This document shows, in pieces, positions 14,319 to 22,754 of a stretch of 64,000 nt of DNA. The notes beneath the pieces were generated by a model. It saw only the letters and a list, made by a program, of their open reading frames with translations. It had not been told where the DNA came from and did no database searches. The translations under genes and the position numbers were made by a program. Source of the DNA: 40CM-2-70-7 sp035631315 (GTDB lineage Bacteria; Gemmatimonadota; Gemmatimonadetes; Gemmatimonadales; GWC2-71-9); the NCBI GenBank assembly GCA_035631315.1, contig DASQIZ010000098.1, positions 1 through 64,000 of the forward strand, given 5' to 3'. The first letter of the stretch is position 1. Each line of letters starts with the position of its first letter.

Positions 14319-15248
14319 ATGGCGACTCTCACTGCAGCTACCCCGGTTACCTCGGCCCTCATTCTCGTCGCGGCCGGCGCCGGACATCCCGCCCGGCGGC
14401 TGGGTCGTGTGCTCTCCGACCGCGGACACCGCGTGGTGTGGGCCTCCGAGGCCGAACAGTCCCGGGAACTGGCCAGCGCACTCCAGCCCGACTGCATTCT
14501 CATCGACGCGGCGTTGGGTCCGAGTGGCGGTTCGGCCGTCGCCTGGGCCCTCATCAGCGAGGCGCGCGTCGAGATGTCGACGCCGATCCTCGTGGTGACC
14601 GATGGACCACCGTCCCCGGCCGACCGCATCGCCGCGATCAAGCATGGGGTGCGCGCCTGTATCGACAGCGGGATGGATGACGACGAGATGGCCGAGAGCG
14701 TGCGGGCGTACGTCGAGTTGAAGCGGGAGGCCGATGGCCTCCTGGCCGATCGCCTCATGGATCCCCGGAGCGGGCTCTACAACCTCCGCGGGCTTGCCCG
14801 CCGGATCAACGAACTGGCTGCGCAAGCGGTCCGTCATCACTTCCCACTGGCCTGCGTCGCCTTGACGGTGGAGCTCGAGCCCGAAGCGCCCGAAGCGTCC
14901 AGCCGCCTGGCCCTCACGCGCTGTGCACCCGCGTTGCAGGAGATCGGGCGCCGCTCCGACTCCATAGGCCGCATCGGGCCGAGGGAGTTCGTGGTGGTGG
15001 CGCCGGACACCGATCATGCCGGCGCGGTGCATCTGGCCCGGCGCCTTTCCGAGGCACTGAAGACGGCAGCGAGTGGCGCGGGGCTCGCGCCGAACGCGGT
15101 GCGGATCAGTGGGGGATATGACGCGGTCGACGATCTCGCCTACGCACCGACCGAGGCTCCGGTGATCCTCACCCGCGCGATGTCTGCCATAAGAGCAGGG
15201 AGCCCAGATCCAAGCGCTCCCTGGCTCCGAAGCGGTTCCCAAGGCTAG
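14319..15248 (+). CDS. receiver plus degenerate GGDEF protein
   Basis: A 309-residue cytosolic protein. Residues about 10-125 form a receiver with an intact strand-3 Asp (CILIDAALGPSGG). Residues about 140-255 align with a GGDEF domain (DPRSGLYNLRGLARRI), but the active-site loop reads RIGPREFVVVAPDT. The GGDEF signature is therefore lost and it should not make c-di-GMP. The C-terminal GYDAVDDLAYAP segment recurs in the paralogue at 52568-53497. It may act as a phosphorylation-controlled nucleotide sensor or scaffold. It points away from the export gene and converges on the tyrosine kinase gene. Confidence 0.75.
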   Translation: MATLTAATPVTSALILVAAGAGHPARRLGRVLSDRGHRVVWASEAEQSRELASALQPDCILIDAALGPSGGSAVAWALISEARVEMSTPILVVTDGPPSPADRIAAIKHGVRACIDSGMDDDEMAESVRAYVELKREADGLLADRLMDPRSGLYNLRGLARRINELAAQAVRHHFPLACVALTVELEPEAPEASSRLALTRCAPALQEIGRRSDSIGRIGPREFVVVAPDTDHAGAVHLARRLSEALKTAASGAGLAPNAVRISGGYDAVDDLAYAPTEAPVILTRAMSAIRAGSPDPSAPWLRSGSQG

Positions 15249-15252
15249 GCTG

Positions 15253-17673
15253 CTAGACCAGCTGTACCCGATCGGAGTCTTCGGGCTCCTGCGCGACTCC
15301 ATACTCCAACGCGTAGGGATAGTACCGGTAGGCCGCGCCCTGCGGCACGTCGTTGAGCACGGCGCCCAGCAGACGAATGGGCAGGCGCCGGAGAATCTCC
15401 AGACTGGTCTGCGCCACCGACCGCGCGCTCCGGCCAGTCCGCACCACCAGCAGCAGGCTCCCCGTCACTCCCCCGATCACCGTCGCATCGACGCCGGCGC
15501 CCAGCGGCGGCGAATCGCAGATCACCACGTCATAGCGGGCCTTGAGGTCGTCGATCAGATGGCGCATGGCGGACGACTCGAGCAGCTCGGGCGAGTCGTT
15601 CCCGCGGGTCCCACGGGCGATGAACGTCAAACACGGGAACGACGTGGCTTGCATGATCCGGTCGTACGTCGCCTTGCCGCGCAGGTAGTCTCCCAACCCC
15701 GGCCCCTTCTCCGCCGCGAGCTGCCGGTAGAGCGTGCCGCGCCGGAGGTCTCCGTCGATCACCACCGTCCTCAACCCCGACGCCGCGCACGCCAGCGCGA
15801 GGTTCGAGGAAATGAACGACTTCCCATCGCCCGGTCCCGGACTCGTAATCGTCAGCGCCATCGCGCCGACGCGATCGAACGCCGAGAGCAAGGTCACACG
15901 CAGGCCACGAAGCGCCTCGATCGTCTCGATCGATTCCGGTCCCTTGATCCTGCGGGAGTGCCCGCGATTCAGATGCGGGACGGTGCCCAGGATCGACAGT
16001 CCCAAATCCCCGGACACTTCCTCCACCCGGCGCATCCGGCCGTCGAGCCGGTCGAGGATGACCGCACCGACCAGGCCCAGCCCACACCCGGCGACCAGGC
16101 CGAGGAGCAGGAGCCCGGGCGCCGTGTTCTTGAGGGGATGCTCGGGCGCGACCGCCAGGTCGAGCACCCGGACATCCGCCACCGCGGCGTTCTCGGTGAG
16201 ATGCGCTTCCTGGTAACGCTGCTCGAGACTCGTATACAGATCGTCCGCGATACTGACGGCCCGCTGCAGCCGTGCGGCCTCGATGAGTCGGGGCGGCACC
16301 TGCCGGAGCTCCGAGGCCTGCCGGTTCAGCCGGCCCCCCATTGCGGCGACTCGCGAGTCGTCGTCGCGCACGACGCCGCGGACCAGATTCGGCAACGTCT
16401 GCCGCTGGAGCACCGCGATATCACCCGCGAGCTTCTTTTTCGGCGGATAGTCATCCAGGTACTTGTAGTCCATCGCACGCAGATCGGCCTGCTTGGCCGA
16501 CAGCTCGGTCAACGCAGCCGCCACCTCGGGTGCCTTCGCGGCCGAGGGAATGGTCTGGAGCATCTGAGCGTCGGGGGTCGAATCTGCCCTGCCGGCGCCC
16601 GAGGCCAGGTACTGCGTCATCGCCGCCTTGTCCTGGATCAGCTGTTCGCGATCCGCCTGCATGCTGATGAACCCCGAGCTGGTCTGATCCCCCACCGCCG
16701 CGTCGTTCCGCCTGCCGGCCGTCGTGCCGCCGCCAGGCAGTGTCGTCGTGCGAACCTGAAAGTCCTGGAGCGCGCCCTCGGCCTTGTTCAGGTTCGCTTG
16801 CGCGATCCCCAGCTGCTCTTCCGTGATCTTCCGGACTTCGGTCAACCGTTGGCGCTTGAGCGTGTCAGCCACCTCGACGAACCGTTGGCTCACGGCGTTC
16901 AGCGTCGACGCGAGTCGCTTCGGGTACGCGCCCCGAAGCCCCACTTTGATGAATGACCCGGCCTCATCCTGCGTCACGTCGAGCGCTGAGGCGAGATGCT
17001 CCGCCGCTTCACGTGGTGTCGAAACCGTGAACAGAATCGAATGACCTGCGGGAAGGGATGACAGTGTCGGCGTCCACGTAAATCCGTCACGCGCCCCAAC
17101 TGCGCCGCCCAGCTCCCCACGCTCGAGGGGAGCCCCCTCGGCGGTGGCGAGTGTGTACGATTGGCCGTTCCCATCGACGTCCAGGCGATACACGCCCGGG
17201 CGGACATCTTCCGTCACATCAAAATTCTGGAAGGCACCGGCGTCGCGGGGATCCTTCAACGAGAGGTAAAGCCGTTGCGAACGCACCGCGTTCTCGAGCA
17301 CCGCGAAACTCGTGAGCAGATCGGACCAGGCATTTTCCCCAAGAAGCCGGTCCCCCCGCCCCGCCCAGGCGGGACCCGGATTCCGTGGGTCTCCCTGATC
17401 GATCCAGATCGTCGCCGACGCCTGATAGACCGGATGCATCAGCTTTCCGGCTCCGATGCCGACGATGGCCCCGACCACCGTGGTCAGTCCGATCAGCCAG
17501 CGATAGCGCCAGAGCGCGGCGAACGTGCGTCGCCAGTCCGGCCCCGACGGCTGGCCCCCACCCTGCCAATTGATCGCCACCGGCAGAGCCACCACCGCCG
17601 GGGGCGGCGCACCGGGCGCGTTAGACGGCATCGGTATCAGGCCTCCGTGGAGACCACCGCGATTGTCGTTCAC
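15253..17673 (-). CDS. exopolysaccharide tyrosine autokinase (Wzc-like)
   Basis: An 806-residue inner-membrane protein with a GTG start (17673) and GGAGG upstream. Order: Wzz domain with TM1 (WLIGLTTVVGAIVGIGAG) and a long periplasmic coiled coil (about 250-480). TM2 (LLLLGLVAGCGLGLVGAVIL) leads to a cytoplasmic BY-kinase domain. This domain has Walker A TSPGPGDGKSFISSN near residue 615, Walker A' VIDGDLRRGTLY and Walker B VICDSPPLGAG. The C-terminal tail has a Tyr cluster (AAYRYYPYALEYG) that is the expected autophosphorylation site. Wzc cycles between phospho-forms to control polymer length and export with Wza. The phosphatase at 5641 is the likely antagonist. Confidence 0.9.
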   Translation of the reverse strand: MNDNRGGLHGGLIPMPSNAPGAPPPAVVALPVAINWQGGGQPSGPDWRRTFAALWRYRWLIGLTTVVGAIVGIGAGKLMHPVYQASATIWIDQGDPRNPGPAWAGRGDRLLGENAWSDLLTSFAVLENAVRSQRLYLSLKDPRDAGAFQNFDVTEDVRPGVYRLDVDGNGQSYTLATAEGAPLERGELGGAVGARDGFTWTPTLSSLPAGHSILFTVSTPREAAEHLASALDVTQDEAGSFIKVGLRGAYPKRLASTLNAVSQRFVEVADTLKRQRLTEVRKITEEQLGIAQANLNKAEGALQDFQVRTTTLPGGGTTAGRRNDAAVGDQTSSGFISMQADREQLIQDKAAMTQYLASGAGRADSTPDAQMLQTIPSAAKAPEVAAALTELSAKQADLRAMDYKYLDDYPPKKKLAGDIAVLQRQTLPNLVRGVVRDDDSRVAAMGGRLNRQASELRQVPPRLIEAARLQRAVSIADDLYTSLEQRYQEAHLTENAAVADVRVLDLAVAPEHPLKNTAPGLLLLGLVAGCGLGLVGAVILDRLDGRMRRVEEVSGDLGLSILGTVPHLNRGHSRRIKGPESIETIEALRGLRVTLLSAFDRVGAMALTITSPGPGDGKSFISSNLALACAASGLRTVVIDGDLRRGTLYRQLAAEKGPGLGDYLRGKATYDRIMQATSFPCLTFIARGTRGNDSPELLESSAMRHLIDDLKARYDVVICDSPPLGAGVDATVIGGVTGSLLLVVRTGRSARSVAQTSLEILRRLPIRLLGAVLNDVPQGAAYRYYPYALEYGVAQEPEDSDRVQLV

Positions 17674-17989
17674 GTCATTCCTCCAATGGACCAGGCGTGT
17701 ACTCGCCTAGACACCTTCGGAGTACGCAAGACCAGTACCGCTTTCAGGCTCACAAGGGTTAAGGCGCTGCCGCGTCAGGCTTCAGGCGTAGTCGGAGGTA
17801 GTCGCAATTCGGTGCACGCTCACTACGGGCGTGGCTCCAGAGTGGTGCGTGCTTTGGAGTGCCCAGATCACGGCCCTTTCGCCGATATCCCAGTCAGGGC
17901 GGGACAAAAGAGTGTTTTGAAGGAGCCACAGGAGCTTGGCCCGAAGTGTGCGTTACCACGGGGCAACCCGAGGAGGATCGAGCAATACC
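17674..17989. other. 316-bp divergent regulatory region
   Basis: No coding region. It separates the tyrosine kinase (minus) from the NtrC-type regulator (plus). It contains the sigma54-type site at 17937-17952 reading right and a weaker GG-N10-GC site on the minus strand (GG 17864-17863, GC 17852-17851) reading towards the kinase gene. Confidence 0.5.
17937..17952 (+). promoter_or_regulatory. sigma54-type promoter before the NtrC-type regulator
   Basis: TGGCCCG-N4-GTGCG: GG at 17938-17939, GC at 17950-17951, 9 of 12 positions. Predicted +1 about 17963, a 27-nt leader containing AGGAGG (17971-17976). Confidence 0.5.
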
Positions 17990-19588
17990 ATGGCAACCAC
18001 CGTCACTCCTGATGCCCCTACTCAGGCCACCGAGCCCTACGGCGCTCCCGGATCCGTCACGGCGCTGCTCGCCCTCGACCCCGAAGCGAAATCCGACATC
18101 CGCATCCTGGTGGTCGAAGACGACCCCACGCTGCGTGAGACCTGCGCCTCCATCCTCAGGTTGGATGGCTACGGCGTCACGCTCGCCGGCCGCGGCGATG
18201 AAGCGCGCGACCTTCTGCGGCGTGAGTCCTTCGACATACTGCTGACCGATCTCTTTCTGGCCCAAGTGCCGGGCACGCAACTGATCCGCACGGCGCTCGA
18301 ATCCAATCCAGACCTGATCGGGATCGTCATGACGGGCAATCCGTCCGTCGAGTCGAGTCTCGAGTCCCTCCGGGAAGGCGCCTGGGATTACCTGCCCAAG
18401 CCCTTCACCGCCACGCAGCTGCAGGTCCTGATCGGCCGCGCGGCGCACACGGTCCTCGTGGCGCGCGAGACCAAGAAGCACGCACACCTCTTCGATTCAC
18501 CCTTCGAGCACCGCGACCAGGTGGTCCTGCTCGGCCAGTCCCCCGCCTTTCAATCGGTGATCGAGCTGGCGAAGCGCGTGGCTCCCACCGACGCGTCGGT
18601 GTTCATCACCGGCGAGAGCGGTGTGGGCAAGGAGCTGATCGCCCAGTTCATCCACCGGCACAGCCGCCGTTCGAGCCGCCCCTTCGTGGCGGTCAACTGC
18701 GCCGCCCTGCCCGAAGCATTGCTCGAATCCGAAATGTTCGGACACGTGAAGGGCGCGTTTACGGGCGCCGTTCGCGACAAGGCCGGCCTGCTCGAGACCG
18801 CGAATGGCGGCACCCTGTTCCTGGACGAGCTCCTGGAGATGCCCAAGCCGATTCAGGCCAAGCTGCTCCGGGTGCTCCAGGACGGAATCCTGCGGCGCGT
18901 CGGCAGCGAAGGCACCGACGCGGTAGTCAACGTCCGGTTCGTCTGCGCGACCAACAAGGATCCGGACGTCGCGGCCCGTTCGGGCGACCTTCGCGAAGAC
19001 CTGTACTACCGTCTGCGCGTGGTGCCCATCCGGGTCCCGCCCCTGCGGGAACGTCCCGAAGACATTCCGCCCCTCGCCAACCATTTCCTGGCGAGCTACT
19101 GGACGAGGTACCGGCGGAAAGGCACGCCGGTCCCGACCTGGACCGAAGCGGGCATGCTGGCGCTCTGCTCGCACCCGTGGCGCGGCAACGTCCGCGAGCT
19201 GCAGAACGTGGTGGAGCACGTCGCGGTGCTGGTGAGCCCGGGCGCGAACATCGGGCCCGATGACATTCCGTTCGAGAACGAGGCCACTCCGGTGCAGGCC
19301 AGCGTCTCGCCGGCCACGCTCTCGGCACTGGCCGAGGATACGTATCACGCGGCGCGGAACCGGGTGATTTCGCAGTTCGAGATTCATTATCTCAGCTGGT
19401 TGATCGACCGGGCCGACGGCAATCTGGCCAAGGCGGCCCGGATGGCCGGGGTGGAGCGGACCACGCTCTACCGGATGATGGAGCGGCATGGGTTGCACCG
19501 GACGCCGAACAAGTCTCTGGTGGCGTCGCGGGTGCCCGATTCGGCAAGGACCGGTGACGGCGGTCAGCAGGTGGCCGCTGATGCATGA
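17990..19588 (+). CDS. sigma54-dependent response regulator (NtrC/PrsR type)
   Basis: A 532-residue activator. Receiver (about 35-155) with acidic pair ILVVEDDPT, phospho-Asp in FDILLTDLFLAQVPG, Thr in IVMTGN and Lys in LPKPFT. The AAA+ domain (about 180-420) has Walker A GESGVGKELIAQ, an intact GAFTGA loop, Walker B GGTLFLDELLEM and LREDLYYRL. A C-terminal Fis-type HTH (KAARMAGVERTTLYRMM) ends the protein. It is followed with a 4-bp overlap by its probable kinase. Lying between export/kinase genes and transferase genes, it is the best candidate for activating the sigma54-type promoters of this locus. Confidence 0.9.
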   Translation: MATTVTPDAPTQATEPYGAPGSVTALLALDPEAKSDIRILVVEDDPTLRETCASILRLDGYGVTLAGRGDEARDLLRRESFDILLTDLFLAQVPGTQLIRTALESNPDLIGIVMTGNPSVESSLESLREGAWDYLPKPFTATQLQVLIGRAAHTVLVARETKKHAHLFDSPFEHRDQVVLLGQSPAFQSVIELAKRVAPTDASVFITGESGVGKELIAQFIHRHSRRSSRPFVAVNCAALPEALLESEMFGHVKGAFTGAVRDKAGLLETANGGTLFLDELLEMPKPIQAKLLRVLQDGILRRVGSEGTDAVVNVRFVCATNKDPDVAARSGDLREDLYYRLRVVPIRVPPLRERPEDIPPLANHFLASYWTRYRRKGTPVPTWTEAGMLALCSHPWRGNVRELQNVVEHVAVLVSPGANIGPDDIPFENEATPVQASVSPATLSALAEDTYHAARNRVISQFEIHYLSWLIDRADGNLAKAARMAGVERTTLYRMMERHGLHRTPNKSLVASRVPDSARTGDGGQQVAADA

Positions 19589-20334
19589 TGACCGAGACAC
19601 CGGTCCTCGAGTCTTCGACTGAACAAGACGATGCCGATCGCGCCCTCCGGGGCGCCCGGGCCTTGGAGCTGGTGGTCGAGCTGGCGCATGACCTCCGCTC
19701 CCCGGTGGCGGCCATCCTGGCGCTCACCGAGCTCTTGGAAGGTGGAGTCGACGCCAACCCGCTGAGTGCGGGGCAGAAGCGGCAGCTCGGATTGATCCGC
19801 AGTGCCGCGCTGTCACTTACCACCACGGCGTCGGATGTGATGGCGCTGGCGCGTCGCGGCGGAGGGCTCGTCGATCCGCAGCCGATGAACTTTTCGATCG
19901 ACGCGGTCCTGCGGGAAGTGCAAGCGATGCTGTCCCCGATCGCGGAGCAGCGCGGGCTGGATCTGATCATCAGGACATCGGGACGCACGGAGCGCGTAGG
20001 ACATCCCCGCGCCGTTGGTCGGGTGATCCTGAATCTCGCGACCAACGCCCTGCGGTATACGAACGAAGGGCGCGTCGAGGTCTCAGTGAAGCAACGGGCG
20101 GGCGATCGGGTTGAGTTCTCCGTGGCGGACACGGGATCCGGCCTGCCACCCGAGGGCGCAAGCGGAAAGCTGGATGACCCTCACGCATTTTCGACGTCGG
20201 GCCTCGGACTGATGATCTGTCGCAGAGTGCTGAAGGAAATCGACTCGGAATTGCAGTGCGAATCGACGAAGGGTGTCGGAACGAGATTCTGGTTTGAGCT
20301 GGACTTGCCGGAATTGAGACGGGTAGACGGTTAG
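19585..20334 (+). CDS. soluble sensor histidine kinase
   Basis: A 249-residue kinase. The phospho-acceptor His is in VELAHDLRSPVAAI (near residue 34), followed by the dimerisation helix. The ATPase domain has N-box LNLATNALRYTNEG, G1 VADTGSGLPPEG and G2 SGLGLMICRRVL. There is no sensor domain or membrane segment, so the signal must come through a partner protein or the cytoplasm. Its start overlaps the regulator stop (ATGATG), making them a pair. Confidence 0.87.
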   Translation: MMTETPVLESSTEQDDADRALRGARALELVVELAHDLRSPVAAILALTELLEGGVDANPLSAGQKRQLGLIRSAALSLTTTASDVMALARRGGGLVDPQPMNFSIDAVLREVQAMLSPIAEQRGLDLIIRTSGRTERVGHPRAVGRVILNLATNALRYTNEGRVEVSVKQRAGDRVEFSVADTGSGLPPEGASGKLDDPHAFSTSGLGLMICRRVLKEIDSELQCESTKGVGTRFWFELDLPELRRVDG

Positions 20335-20379
20335 GGAGAGGTGGGGACCTCGCATTTGTGGACCTAGCCGTTTACCCGT
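20319..20379. terminator. bidirectional terminator-like hairpin
   Basis: Arms 20319-20335 and 20363-20379 pair at 15 of 17 positions around a 27-nt loop. It lies between the convergent kinase gene and the gene ending at 20384, starting inside the end of the kinase gene. Confidence 0.55.
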
Positions 20380-20383
20380 TCTC

Positions 20384-21583
20384 TTACGCCAACACCCCGC
20401 AGCGATCCGTCGCGTAGTCGCCCCGCTTTTCGTCCCTCATCAGGGCATCCGCGAAAAACTTCGTCGCCCAGTTCAGCACCTCGAAGCGCCCGTACCAGCC
20501 GGTGAGGGGACTGGATCCCTTGATGCCGCCCCGGATGCCGGGATCTCCGGCGTCGCGGCTCTGCGTGGCCTTGAGGGCGTGCAACATTCGCGGCACGTGC
20601 CTCGTCCACGCCCTTTCCCCCGTGATGGCTTCGAGGCGCATCCACACGTTGGCCATTTGCGCCTCACCGGTCAGGCAGCGCCATTTCGCCGCGGACCCCC
20701 AGGTGGACGTCAGCCGTCCCGGCAACGTCCCCCGGTCGTCGACACGTTCCGCGATGGCACCCGCCGCGGCAGCCCCGGCAGCGACGAGCGCGGAGTCACC
20801 GAGCACACGACCGCCCTCCACGAGTCCGCGGACCGCGTAGGCAAGGGTGTGCAGCAGCGGCTCACTGGGATCGGTGAGACAGCAGGCCGGTAACCAGCCG
20901 TTGTCGTGCTGCTGCCGGGCGACTTGGAGCAACGCGCGCCGGGCCCCGTTCGTGTACCGGGGCTCGGCGAACAGCGCGCCGGCTTCCGCGAGCGCCCAGG
21001 CGGTGCGCGCATTGTAATTGGTGGCCCGGCGATCGGCGAACATCGAGTTGCCTTTGCGCCAGACGCCATCCTCGTCGAGGGCCGAAACCAGATAGTCCGC
21101 AGCCCGACGGGTGGCGGTGGCAAACTCCTCCGATTTCGTGACGTGATAGGCTGCAAGCCAGCCGAACATGACCTGGCCCGTGTTGAAGATGGCCGGGGTC
21201 GGAGGCTCGCCGGTCACACCTCCCTGTACCGCGCCGCTGGGAAGCTGTACTTCGATTTCCCATTGCGCAGCGCGAATGGCGCGAACGGCGAGCTCCGGCC
21301 AGGCCAGATGATGGGCAGCGAGAAAGAGTGTCGGGATGATATAGCCGGTGGTCTCGGGGTATGCGGCCTGCCAGCCGCGGATACCGAACTGCTCGTGCCG
21401 CACGAGCGAGTAGCCTCGCGCGAACCCCGCTGAGTCGGTCGCATCCTGGGCGCGGCAGAGCCATTCGAGTGCACTCCGCAGATGGGGCGTATGGTCATTG
21501 GAGACCGCGAAGCCCCCGAGTCGTTCGTGCCAGAGTTCTCCGAGCACCGCGCGGGCCTTGGGCCCCGCGTGGGTGGTGGTCAT
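20384..21583 (-). CDS. alpha/alpha-toroid protein (VpsJ-like), polysaccharide biosynthesis
   Basis: A 399-residue protein with the repeated helical pairs of six-hairpin or terpenoid-cyclase-like toroids (ALEWLCRAQDATDSAG, YIIPTLFLAAHHLA, NTGQVMFGWLAAYHV, NARTAWALAEAGALF). No Asp-rich prenyltransferase motif is visible. Proteins of this shape occur in polysaccharide loci (for example VpsJ of Vibrio) and may act as glycoside hydrolases, epimerases or structural proteins. It overlaps the upstream acyltransferase by 4 bp. No signal peptide. Exact function unknown. Confidence 0.6.
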   Translation of the reverse strand: MTTTHAGPKARAVLGELWHERLGGFAVSNDHTPHLRSALEWLCRAQDATDSAGFARGYSLVRHEQFGIRGWQAAYPETTGYIIPTLFLAAHHLAWPELAVRAIRAAQWEIEVQLPSGAVQGGVTGEPPTPAIFNTGQVMFGWLAAYHVTKSEEFATATRRAADYLVSALDEDGVWRKGNSMFADRRATNYNARTAWALAEAGALFAEPRYTNGARRALLQVARQQHDNGWLPACCLTDPSEPLLHTLAYAVRGLVEGGRVLGDSALVAAGAAAAGAIAERVDDRGTLPGRLTSTWGSAAKWRCLTGEAQMANVWMRLEAITGERAWTRHVPRMLHALKATQSRDAGDPGIRGGIKGSSPLTGWYGRFEVLNWATKFFADALMRDEKRGDYATDRCGVLA

Positions 21584-22620
21584 GCGGTCTCCTTCTCACT
21601 CGCGAGTTGGTCACGGATCCAGCGCGTCAGGCGATGACCCGCTTCGTGTTCGTTGCTGAACACCCAACGGGCCCCCGTGCACGTGCGAACCACGGCGCCG
21701 AATCCGGTCTTGAACCGGTGCAGCCCATGGCTTGGGTCATTGGGATCGACGGCCGACGCGGGCGCGCCGCCCAGGCAGTAGTGCGTGAATCCGGCAGACT
21801 GGAATGCCGCGGCGACTTGGAGGTGGAGCCATACCGACGCGTTGCGCGCGTAGCCGTCGGGCGTCGATCCGCCCGAGACGTAGTATGCGCGCTTCCCGGC
21901 CCAACCCACGAGAGCCGCCGCGAGCGGCGCGTCCCCGCGCATCGCCGCGTAGGTCGTGAGCCCCCACGCGGGATCTTCCCGAAACGCGTGGGCCGGCGGC
22001 AGCGTGACATCGTCGAAGCCCCGGCGGAGACTGGAGGCTCGACGACGGGCCGACGTAGTGACCTCCGCGACCATGGCGCGAGCCTCCGCGCCCGACAGGG
22101 TCTTGAGAGTCCATTCACCGTCTGGAGGAAGGCGGCGGCGATGGTGGGAGGTCAGCCGGCGCGCGAGATCGCCGAACGATCCGGCGAGCGGAAGGTCGTA
22201 TTCATGACGAGCCTGGAGAGGGGTGCCCCGGCCACCGATCGGCACCGCCCCATGAGCCTCCATGGAGGCGACGTTGAGATCGGCCCAGCCCTCGCGCTCC
22301 GCGCACGCCACCAGCGAGTCGAGCATGGCGGAGGCGGGAATGCCGGCGTCGCAAACGACCACGGGCGGAGACGGCAGGTGCGCGTGTTTCGGCAGCGGAG
22401 GCATTCGGCAGCGCCGGTGAACGCCGGCGGCGATACCCACGACTTCGTTCCCCTCCACGAGCTTCGCGAAGAAGGGCTCACCCTGCTCCGTGGAAGCCGC
22501 CAGCCCGGCGGGGGAATGAAAAAGCCCCGCACGAGAGCGCTCGATGTGCAGAGCCCAGTCCGGGGGACAGGTCGAGTGCAGGTGCCAGCGTAATCGCGTG
22601 TCGTTCATGATGGCGGTCAT
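21580..22620 (-). CDS. FemAB/GNAT-like acyltransferase
   Basis: About 346 residues from ATG 22620 (or 22608). The C-terminal half looks like a GNAT/FemAB acyltransferase fold: YAAMRGDAPLAAALVG, RAYYVSGGSTPDGYAR, NASVWLHLQVAAAFQ and HYCLGGAPASAVD, ending with LHRFKTGFGAVV. The last block is typical of FemAB-like proteins that move amino-acyl or acyl groups onto peptidoglycan or polysaccharide. Such proteins occur in PEP-CTERM/exopolysaccharide loci, but no exosortase is present here. Co-transcribed with the toroid gene. Donor and acceptor unknown. Confidence 0.7.
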   Translation of the reverse strand: MTAIMNDTRLRWHLHSTCPPDWALHIERSRAGLFHSPAGLAASTEQGEPFFAKLVEGNEVVGIAAGVHRRCRMPPLPKHAHLPSPPVVVCDAGIPASAMLDSLVACAEREGWADLNVASMEAHGAVPIGGRGTPLQARHEYDLPLAGSFGDLARRLTSHHRRRLPPDGEWTLKTLSGAEARAMVAEVTTSARRRASSLRRGFDDVTLPPAHAFREDPAWGLTTYAAMRGDAPLAAALVGWAGKRAYYVSGGSTPDGYARNASVWLHLQVAAAFQSAGFTHYCLGGAPASAVDPNDPSHGLHRFKTGFGAVVRTCTGARWVFSNEHEAGHRLTRWIRDQLASEKETA

Positions 22621-22725
22621 TACCGACTGCAACCTCAAGACGCGGGCCGTGGCCACGTGTCCGTCAGGCGGCGCGTCCACGCAACGCGCGTCCAGCGGGC
22701 GCGTCGCGTCACCAAAGCATCTGGC

Positions 22726-22741
22726 TGGTTCCGTTCTTGCC
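22726..22741 (+). promoter_or_regulatory. sigma54-type promoter before the flippase fusion
   Basis: TGGTTCC-N4-TTGCC: GG at 22727-22728, GC at 22739-22740, 8 of 12 positions. Predicted +1 about 22752, 3 nt before the ATG. Confidence 0.5.
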
Positions 22742-22754
22742 GCGATGCCCCGTA

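Noticed and set aside
22621..22754. sigma54 promoter for the FemAB-like operon on the minus strand
   Set aside because: The closest candidate (TGGACGCGCGTTGC) has 9-bp rather than 10-bp spacing, and another (GGCCCG-N4-TTGA) lacks the -12 GC.
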